Of a DNA stretch of 64,000 bases, positions 54,099-64,000 are shown in pieces (the first letter of the stretch is position 1; every line of letters starts with the position of its first letter). A program made the translations under genes and the position numbers. Below the pieces are notes generated by a model that saw only the letters and a program-made list of their open reading frames with translations, was not told the DNA's origin and made no database searches. This DNA is from Phytoactinopolyspora halophila (GTDB lineage Bacteria > Actinomycetota > Actinomycetes > Jiangellales > Jiangellaceae). Where the stretch lies: positions 20,398 to 84,397 of the forward strand of contig NZ_QMIG01000024.1 in the NCBI RefSeq assembly GCF_003287285.1, in the 5' to 3' direction.

Positions 54099-55469
54099 AT
54101 GCGGGGGTCCATACGTGTGGTGCCCGTGGCGGCACTCGCCACGGGCGTTGTCTTGAGCATCGCCAGTCCGACCGCTACACCCGGGTACGCGGGCGAAATC
54201 CAGGCCACCGACGGGCCGGCGCCGGCATCGATATCGGCGGGGACACTGGCAGCAACACTGACCAGCGATTCCCAGCCGGCCGACAGGCCAACGGAGCCGC
54301 CCACCGACGAACTGCCCAGCGACCACGGCGAGCAACAGCGCCGGGATCCGCAGGAGGCATACGAGGAGGCACTACGCGGCGCGCAGACCGTCGCCGTCGC
54401 CGAGGCCCAGCAGCTCATGCAAGAGGTGCTCGCCGAGATCGATCTGGCCGAGCAAGACGTCGAGCGGGCCCGCGCCGAGGCCGAGCAGGCTCGCGAGGCG
54501 GAAGAAGAGGCCCGCAAACAGGTGAAGGTCGCCGTCCAGGCGCTCGAACGCAGCGAGCGCGAGATCGAGCAGCTCAAGGCGGAAGCCGCCAACGCGCGCA
54601 GCGCACTCGGGAGCGTCATCAGCGAGGCTCACCAGAACAACGGTTTGTCCACCGTCGGGGTCCTGGTGGGCGCGGACACCCCCGAAGATCTCAACGACCG
54701 CTATCTCGGCTTGCAGACACTGCTCGATGCCGGCGACACCGCACTGGGCCAGCTCGCCGAGGATCAAGCCGAACTACGCAACGCCGTCGACCGGCTCGAG
54801 GGCCAGCGCAAAGAGCGCGAGCGGCTCGCCGAGGAGGCGGCGCAGAAGCGTGTCGAGAAGGAAGCCGCCGAGGAGGAGGCCGAGGCCGCCCAGGCCGAAC
54901 TCGAAGACCAGCTGGACGATTACGAGCACGCCTTGCAGCTCGCCGAAGACGCGATGCTCGAGGACTACGAGCGGTACATGGAACAGCTCGACGAGGCCAC
55001 CGCCGTCGGCGAGCATCTTCGAGAGCTGACCGAGGAGGACTACGGTTCCGGATCGGGCAGCGGCACGTTCGTCCGCCCGGGGACGGGGCAGACGACCTCC
55101 ACCTACGGATCCCGGATGCATCCGATCCTCGGCTACGTGAAGATGCACACGGGTACCGACTTCTCCGCTGGCGACGGCAACATCTACGCCGCCGACTCCG
55201 GAACGGTGGTCGAGGCGACGTACAACAGTGCTTACGGGTACATGGTCGTCATCGACCACGGTGACGTCGACGGCAGCCGGCTGAGCACCCTCTACGCTCA
55301 CCAGAGCGGGCTGACCGTCAGCACCGGGCAACGCGTGGAGAAGGGACAGGTGATCGGCCGGATCGGCTCCACCGGCTACTCCACCGGTCCGCACTTGCAT
55401 TTCGAGGTCCGCCTCGACGGCGAGCACACCGATCCGAGCCCCTGGCTCGACGGCGCAGCAACCCCCTAA
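54099..55469 (+). CDS. Secreted M23 (LytM) peptidase with long coiled coil
   Basis: 456 residues. An N-terminal signal (VVPVAALATGVVLSIAS) is followed by a disordered Pro/Thr/Glu stretch. A coiled coil runs from about residue 85 to 315, rich in Glu/Ala/Arg heptads with EEEAEAAQAELEDQLDDYEH. The C-terminal LytM domain has zinc ligands in MHTGTDFSA (His, Asp) and GPHLHFEVRL (HxH), so it should be active on peptidoglycan cross-links. The layout resembles EnvC/RipA-type division hydrolases. A TAGTAT -10-like box lies about 35 nt before the ATG. Confidence 0.9.
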   Translation: MRGSIRVVPVAALATGVVLSIASPTATPGYAGEIQATDGPAPASISAGTLAATLTSDSQPADRPTEPPTDELPSDHGEQQRRDPQEAYEEALRGAQTVAVAEAQQLMQEVLAEIDLAEQDVERARAEAEQAREAEEEARKQVKVAVQALERSEREIEQLKAEAANARSALGSVISEAHQNNGLSTVGVLVGADTPEDLNDRYLGLQTLLDAGDTALGQLAEDQAELRNAVDRLEGQRKERERLAEEAAQKRVEKEAAEEEAEAAQAELEDQLDDYEHALQLAEDAMLEDYERYMEQLDEATAVGEHLRELTEEDYGSGSGSGTFVRPGTGQTTSTYGSRMHPILGYVKMHTGTDFSAGDGNIYAADSGTVVEATYNSAYGYMVVIDHGDVDGSRLSTLYAHQSGLTVSTGQRVEKGQVIGRIGSTGYSTGPHLHFEVRLDGEHTDPSPWLDGAATP

Positions 55470-55488
55470 ATCGCGCTGCCCTGCTGAT

Positions 55489-55517
55489 TTGCCGATCCCG
55501 CCCCCGTCGTTGTTAAC
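55489..55517 (+). promoter_or_regulatory. Possible rrn promoter
   Basis: TTGCCG (55489-55494), 17 bp, GTTAAC (55512-55517) is the best -35/-10 pair in the leader upstream of 16S. The -10 is weak (three matches to consensus). Confidence 0.3.
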
Positions 55518-55574
55518 GTGGAACACGTCATCGGGGCATCGCCCCGGCAGGGGCTTTGTCCCCACGGTTTCTAT

Positions 55575-57276
<1,702 letters not shown>

Positions 57277-57320
57277 CAGAAGCCGCTACCGCTGAGTGCG
57301 CTGGCACATAGATGCCTGCG

Positions 57321-60525
<3,205 letters not shown>

Positions 60526-60527
60526 CG

Positions 60528-61577
60528 CTAGCTGGCCACGCCAGCGGCCTCGAACGCGTCAGCCATCGAACGCAGCGTCTGGCGTTGCTCCTCTACTGAA
60601 CTCCCTTGCGGGATGACCGAGAGGGTGCTCACGCCCGACTCCGCATAGGCGTGCAGCCGATCCCGTACTCGTTCGACGGGGCCGATCAGGGCCGTCTGGT
60701 CGATGAATTCCGACGGTACGGCAGCGGCAGCGGCACGTTGCTGACCATCCAGGAACAGCTCCTGCACGCGCGCGGCCGCGTCGTCGAACCCCATGCGCAC
60801 GGCGAGCTGGTTGTAGAAGTTCTGCTCACGGCTCCCCATTCCGCCCAGGTACAGGGCCGCATACGGGCGGATCACGTCCGCGCATGCCTCGACGTCGTCA
60901 CCGATCACCAGCGGAACGGACGGTACGACGTCGAAGCCATCCATGCTTCCTCCCACCCGCCTGCGGCCGGTGGCGATGCGCTCCAGCGCCTCGGGCGCGT
61001 ACTCCGGCGAATAGAAGACCGCCAGCCAGCCGTCGGCGATCTCACCGGCCAATTCGAGATTGCGCGGCCCGATGGCCGCGAGGTAGATCGGGATCTGCTC
61101 GCGCAGCGGACGCATGGCCAGGCGCAGCGCCTTTCCCGGACCCCCGGGCAACGGCAACTGCCACTGCTCCCCCTCGTATTGCAACCGCTGCCGTGACAGG
61201 ACCTGCCGGACGATATCCACGTATTCTCGTGTCCGCGTCAGTGGCCGGGCGAAGGGCGCTCCGTGCCAACCCTCCGAGACCTGTGGGCCCGAGACACCGA
61301 GTCCCAACCGGAACCGCCCGTCCGACAACGCGTCGAGAGTGGCAGCCGTCATCGCCGTTGCAGCCGGAGACCGCGCGGGAATCTGCATCACCGCGGCCCC
61401 CACGTCGACGCGCGCCGTCCGTGCCGCGATCCAGGAGAGCACCGTAGGCACGTCCGATCCGTACGCCTCGGCTGCCCACACGCTGGAATACCCCAGCGTC
61501 TCCGCCTCGACGGCCACGTCGACGGAGCTGCGGATATCACCGGAATGCCAGTACCCGAGATTGAGAGCTAACTCCAC
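60528..61577 (-). CDS. LLM-class F420-dependent oxidoreductase
   Basis: 349 residues, a luciferase-like TIM barrel. LGYSSVWAAEAYGSDVPTVL and FRLGLGVSGPQVSEGWHGAP are typical of mycobacterial F420-dependent oxidoreductases, as is IPIYLAAIGPRNLELAGEIA. The catalytic role and substrate are unassigned; the cofactor could be F420 or FMN. It converges on the rRNA operon and its stop is only about 50 bp beyond the 23S end, so read-through from rRNA would run antisense into it. Confidence 0.88.
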   Translation of the reverse strand: MELALNLGYWHSGDIRSSVDVAVEAETLGYSSVWAAEAYGSDVPTVLSWIAARTARVDVGAAVMQIPARSPAATAMTAATLDALSDGRFRLGLGVSGPQVSEGWHGAPFARPLTRTREYVDIVRQVLSRQRLQYEGEQWQLPLPGGPGKALRLAMRPLREQIPIYLAAIGPRNLELAGEIADGWLAVFYSPEYAPEALERIATGRRRVGGSMDGFDVVPSVPLVIGDDVEACADVIRPYAALYLGGMGSREQNFYNQLAVRMGFDDAAARVQELFLDGQQRAAAAAVPSEFIDQTALIGPVERVRDRLHAYAESGVSTLSVIPQGSSVEEQRQTLRSMADAFEAAGVAS

Positions 61578-61644
61578 GGCACGACTCTAGACGATCCGGG
61601 CATGCTCCCGCTTCGGTGCTCCTTCGACAGGTAACCTCGCACCT

Positions 61645-62616
61645 GTGGAGATGCGACGGGTAGGCCGCAGTGGCCTGGCAGTCTCTCGCCTCGGGCTGGG
61701 CACCATGACCTGGGGGCGAGACACTGACGAACACGAAGCGCGGGAACAGCTCGATGCGTTCGTCGACAGCGGTGGCACGCTCATCGACACGGCCGCTTCG
61801 TACAGCCAGGGCCGGGCTGAACGGATGCTGGGCTCGCTGCTGGGCACGACGGTCTCCCGTTCGGAGCTCATCATCGCGACCAAAGCCGGCATCTCGCGCA
61901 CCAGTGCCGATGTCCGCGTCGACGTCTCGCGCAAGGCGCTGCTGGACCAGCTTGACGATTCTCTGGACCGCCTCGATGTCGACTATGTCGACCTTTTCCA
62001 GGTGCAGACGTGGAGCGACAACGCTCCACTCGAGGAGACACTCGACGCGCTCGATTACGCCGTTGCCTCGGGGCGGGCACGCTACGTCGGCCTGTCGAAC
62101 TACTCTGGCTGGCAGACCGCGTGGGCGTCCATTCATCAGGAACGTGCGGCGACCCGCGCCTCGCTGATCTCCACCCAGGTCGAGTACTCGCTGCTCGAAC
62201 GGGGCATCGAACGGGAGGTGGCGCCGGCCGCGCAGCAGTTCGGTCTGGGCCTGCTGCCCTGGTCCCCCTTGGGACGCGGCGTGCTCACCGGCAAGTATCG
62301 CAGCGGTACTCCAGCCGACTCGCGAGCCGCCACTCCCCAACTCGCCGCTTATGTCGAGCCTTACCTGGACGGTCGCTGTCGCAAGATCGTCGAAGCGGTC
62401 TGTACGGCCGCCGACGGCCTCGGCGTACACCCGTTGGAGGTCGCGCTCGCGTGGGTCCGTGATCGGCCCGGAGTGACGGCTCCCATCCTCGGTGCCCGCA
62501 CCGCTACCCAACTGGACATGCAACTGCAAAGCGAAGAACTCGAGCTGCCGGCCGAGATCCGCAGCGCGTTGGACGAGGTTTCCGAGCCGGAGATCGGTTA
62601 CCCCGAACGGTTCTGA
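61645..62616 (+). CDS. Aldo/keto reductase with altered active-site histidine
   Basis: 323 residues, AKR (beta/alpha)8 barrel. Asp48 (LIDTAASYSQG), Tyr53 and Lys80 (IIATKAG) of the catalytic tetrad are present, but the usual His is Gln121 in VDLFQVQTWSD, where family members read QVHxWD. NADPH-binding segment GARTATQLDMQLQSEEL lies near the C-terminus. The GTG at 61645 and an ATG at 61651 are both possible starts. It is divergent from the LLM oxidoreductase with about 67 bp between starts. Confidence 0.9.
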   Translation: MEMRRVGRSGLAVSRLGLGTMTWGRDTDEHEAREQLDAFVDSGGTLIDTAASYSQGRAERMLGSLLGTTVSRSELIIATKAGISRTSADVRVDVSRKALLDQLDDSLDRLDVDYVDLFQVQTWSDNAPLEETLDALDYAVASGRARYVGLSNYSGWQTAWASIHQERAATRASLISTQVEYSLLERGIEREVAPAAQQFGLGLLPWSPLGRGVLTGKYRSGTPADSRAATPQLAAYVEPYLDGRCRKIVEAVCTAADGLGVHPLEVALAWVRDRPGVTAPILGARTATQLDMQLQSEELELPAEIRSALDEVSEPEIGYPERF

Positions 62617-62667
62617 GGCAGGGATTCCCCAGGCAGCCGGCCCGAGCCGCGCTGTGCGCCGCTCCCC

Positions 62668-63288
62668 TCACTCCTCCGTGGTCCCGGATTCCATCACTTC
62701 GTCGAGCCGGTAGATCAACAACTCTTCATCGACGACGTCGAAGGGTTCACCCACCAACGTGTCCGGGTCACCTTCGGCCAGTTCCTGGACCCACACGGTG
62801 CCTCCGCGAGGTGTCAGGCCAGCACCTTCGGCTCGCTGGTCGAGCCCATCCACGCCATACGCATGCAGCAGCTGGTACAACGCCCGTCCGGGATGTGATA
62901 CATCGGCGATCGCCGCCTCCAACGGATCCGTCGGGTAGAGCTCCCCGTAGGCCTCGCGTCCCGCTCCGAGTAGCTCGTCGGTGTCCGCGATGTCGTAGTC
63001 GCGCCGGACGAAAACGCCCACCGCGCTGGGTTCGGCATCGGCATCCTCGTACTCGATGTCCACGTGGGGCCCGTCCGGGAATTCCCACGGCGTGACCTCG
63101 TCACGCAACTCGAACAAGAGGTCATCGTATTGCTGTGCCGCGTGACGCAACGCCGTGTACGTCGCTTGCACGGCATGGTCTGCTTCGCCGGAACGGCCGA
63201 GGCACGCTTCCAAATGGTTCTCCAGCGCGTCCGTCAGGCCGTCAAGTGCTGCCTGAAGACGGGTGCGATCCTGAGGCTCATTCGTCAC
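62668..63288 (-). CDS. Conserved actinobacterial protein of unknown function
   Basis: 206 residues from the GTG at 63288. Helical N-terminal half (TRLQAALDGLTDALENHLEA), then an acidic beta-rich middle (TPWEFPDGPHVDIEYEDADA) and a C-terminal part with GRALYQLLHAYGVDGLDQRA. Soluble, very acidic, no signal or membrane segment. Divergent from DUF5703. The frame runs upstream to 63429, but that extension would overlap the DUF5703 gene. I do not recognise a catalytic motif. Confidence 0.75.
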   Translation of the reverse strand: MTNEPQDRTRLQAALDGLTDALENHLEACLGRSGEADHAVQATYTALRHAAQQYDDLLFELRDEVTPWEFPDGPHVDIEYEDADAEPSAVGVFVRRDYDIADTDELLGAGREAYGELYPTDPLEAAIADVSHPGRALYQLLHAYGVDGLDQRAEGAGLTPRGGTVWVQELAEGDPDTLVGEPFDVVDEELLIYRLDEVMESGTTEE

Positions 63289-63338
63289 GCGATCGACCGT
63301 ACATCCTCGGTATCGGGAAGTCGTGGCACCATAGATGA

Positions 63339-63569
63339 ATGGAGCACATGGTGGGGGCCGATTCGGGTTCCAAGTTCGCTCGCGCCACCGAATACGAGTT
63401 TCGCCACTTACGTCTCCCCCGCACCACATCGCGCCGGGCTGCCCGGCAGTTGCTCAGCGAGCATGCCGAGTACGGGCGCTGGGAACTCGCTCGTCTCCGC
63501 CGCTATCCCGACGGCAGCCGCAAGATCGTGCTGCGACGCAAGATCCTTCGCGTACAGCGGGCCGTCTGA
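63339..63569 (+). CDS. DUF5703 small protein
   Basis: 76 residues. YEFRHLRLPRTTSRRAARQL and LSEHAEYGRWELARLRRYPD match a family found throughout actinobacteria. A C-terminal RRKILRVQRA is basic. The ATG at 63339 has no Shine-Dalgarno but follows 'catagatga', possibly a -10, so a leaderless start fits; an ATG at 63348 is an alternative. Function unknown. Confidence 0.85.
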   Translation: MEHMVGADSGSKFARATEYEFRHLRLPRTTSRRAARQLLSEHAEYGRWELARLRRYPDGSRKIVLRRKILRVQRAV

Positions 63570-63638
63570 GCCACGGCCAGCCCGCATCCGCGTTGATCGC
63601 GCTCTCTCGACGGCCGTCCCGCGGCTCGGCTACCGGCA

Positions 63639-63682
63639 GACGACGGCCCTGCCTTCACATCGTGGAAAGCAGGGCCGTCGTC
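63639..63682. terminator. Bidirectional terminator between DUF5703 and the LPXTG gene
   Basis: gacgacggccctgc (63639-63652) pairs perfectly with 63669-63682 across a 16-nt loop, between two convergent genes. Confidence 0.8.
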
Positions 63683-63712
63683 CAGTAGGTCATGGAGTGA
63701 CCAGGTAAAGGA

Positions 63713-64000
63713 TCAGACGGTCATCGTGACCCGCCGCCGCAGCGCCATCGCGGCACCGCCAGCAAGCGCGAGGCCGAGTCCACCGGCCAGGGTCAGCCAG
63801 ATGGCCGCACCGGTGTCCGGAAGATCATCCTCTTCCTCATCCTCCTGGTCCTCTTCGTCCTGGTCCTCTTCGTCCTGGTCCTCATCGTCCTGGCCCTCGT
63901 CGTCACCGAGCACGACCAGTGTGGTTGCGGCCGAGTTCGAACCGCCGTTGTCGCCCTCGGCCAGCACGACCGCATCGCCCAGCTCACCAGCCGGCGCATC
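63713..64000 (-). CDS. LPXTG-anchored surface protein, C-terminal fragment (runs off the window)
   Basis: The open frame continues past the right edge; 95 residues are visible. The end has a sortase signal: LPDTG, then the membrane segment IWLTLAGGLGLALAGGAAMA, then a basic tail RRRVTMTV. Ahead of it is a strongly acidic tract EDQDEEDQDEEDQEDEEEDD built from a 15-bp DNA repeat (ctcttcgtcctggtc), probably a cell-wall spacer. The protein would be linked covalently to peptidoglycan. The N-terminal functional part is not in the window. Confidence 0.85.
   Translation of the reverse strand, partial: DAPAGELGDAVVLAEGDNGGSNSAATTLVVLGDDEGQDDEDQDEEDQDEEDQEDEEEDDLPDTGAAIWLTLAGGLGLALAGGAAMALRRRVTMTV

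Noticed and set aside
54065..55264. Plus-strand frame of about 399 codons overlapping the M23 peptidase gene
   Set aside because: Out-of-frame shadow rich in Arg/Gly/Ala; the M23 frame has signal peptide, coiled coil and zinc motifs.
63841..63905. Short direct repeats (ctcttcgtcctggtc) as a possible regulatory repeat
   Set aside because: They encode the acidic Asp/Glu/Gln tract of the LPXTG protein in frame.

Overview
The window is a GC-rich chromosomal segment from an actinomycete. The support is gene content: mycothiol ligase mshC in the conserved run mshC / SCO1664-family / DUF3090 / MSMEG_4193-type phosphatase, an Rv2466c-like mycothiol-dependent nitroreductase homologue, an LpqF-like lipoprotein, DUF5703, DUF1844 and DUF948/DUF6167-type proteins, and an F420-type LLM oxidoreductase. 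GTG starts and 4-bp GTGA/ATGA stop-start overlaps are common. The exported proteins (LpqF-like, substrate-binding protein, LPXTG protein) are very acidic, which would fit a halotolerant lineage, but that is weak inference. I cannot fix the genus by eye. I see no phage, transposase, CRISPR array or tRNA.

Layout. 0-13 kb: a sphingosine-phosphate-lyase-like decarboxylase, a HAD-IG nucleotidase, a 22-codon micro-ORF with its own promoter, an LpqF-type lipoprotein, UDP-glucose dehydrogenase, a SodC-like lipoprotein, AnmK, a GH59 galactocerebrosidase homologue with two CBM32-like modules, a YbbE-like serine hydrolase and a DsbA-fold nitroreductase homologue. 13-24 kb: a housekeeping block on the minus strand (DUF948, DUF6167, alaS, ruvX, mltG, aroE, prepilin peptidase), then a mannonate dehydratase / ketopantoate-reductase-like pair and rarA. 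24-32 kb: an Erm-like methyltransferase and a complete family-5 ABC importer (SBP, two permeases, two ATPases) with a LacI regulator and a CebR-like operator. 32-47.5 kb: aspS, an AGCS symporter, hisS, an MBL hydrolase, DUF349, rel, apt, yajC, ruvB-A-C, DUF1844, yebC and pdxT. 47.5-55.5 kb: a threonine-synthase-like protein lacking the PLP lysine, NUDIX, pdxS, the mshC cluster and an M23 peptidase. 55.6-60.5 kb: 16S and 23S rRNA with no 5S. 60.5-64 kb: LLM oxidoreductase, aldo/keto reductase, DUF5703 and an LPXTG surface protein running off the end.

How the genes work together. The 13-50 kb backbone resembles the conserved actinobacterial alaS-to-pdxS block (ruvX-mltG-aroE; hisS-rel-apt-yajC-ruvBAC-yebC-pdxT-pdxS). 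secD and secF, normally between yajC and apt, are missing. AnmK and the YbbE-like hydrolase suggest cell-wall recycling. pdxS and pdxT supply PLP but are split by the lysine-less PLP-fold gene and a NUDIX gene. The ABC importer looks like an oligosaccharide or peptide uptake unit controlled by its adjacent LacI repressor.

Most unusual features: the Lys-to-Ser threonine-synthase-like protein; an 82-bp perfect palindrome between DUF349 and rel, plus two long hairpins at 32 kb of which one shares its 13-bp core; the rRNA operon without 5S; loss of secDF; the amphipathic micro-ORF; the Asn-to-Ser motif-IV change in the Erm-like enzyme; and four degenerate ~22-bp tandem repeats between aspS and the AGCS symporter.
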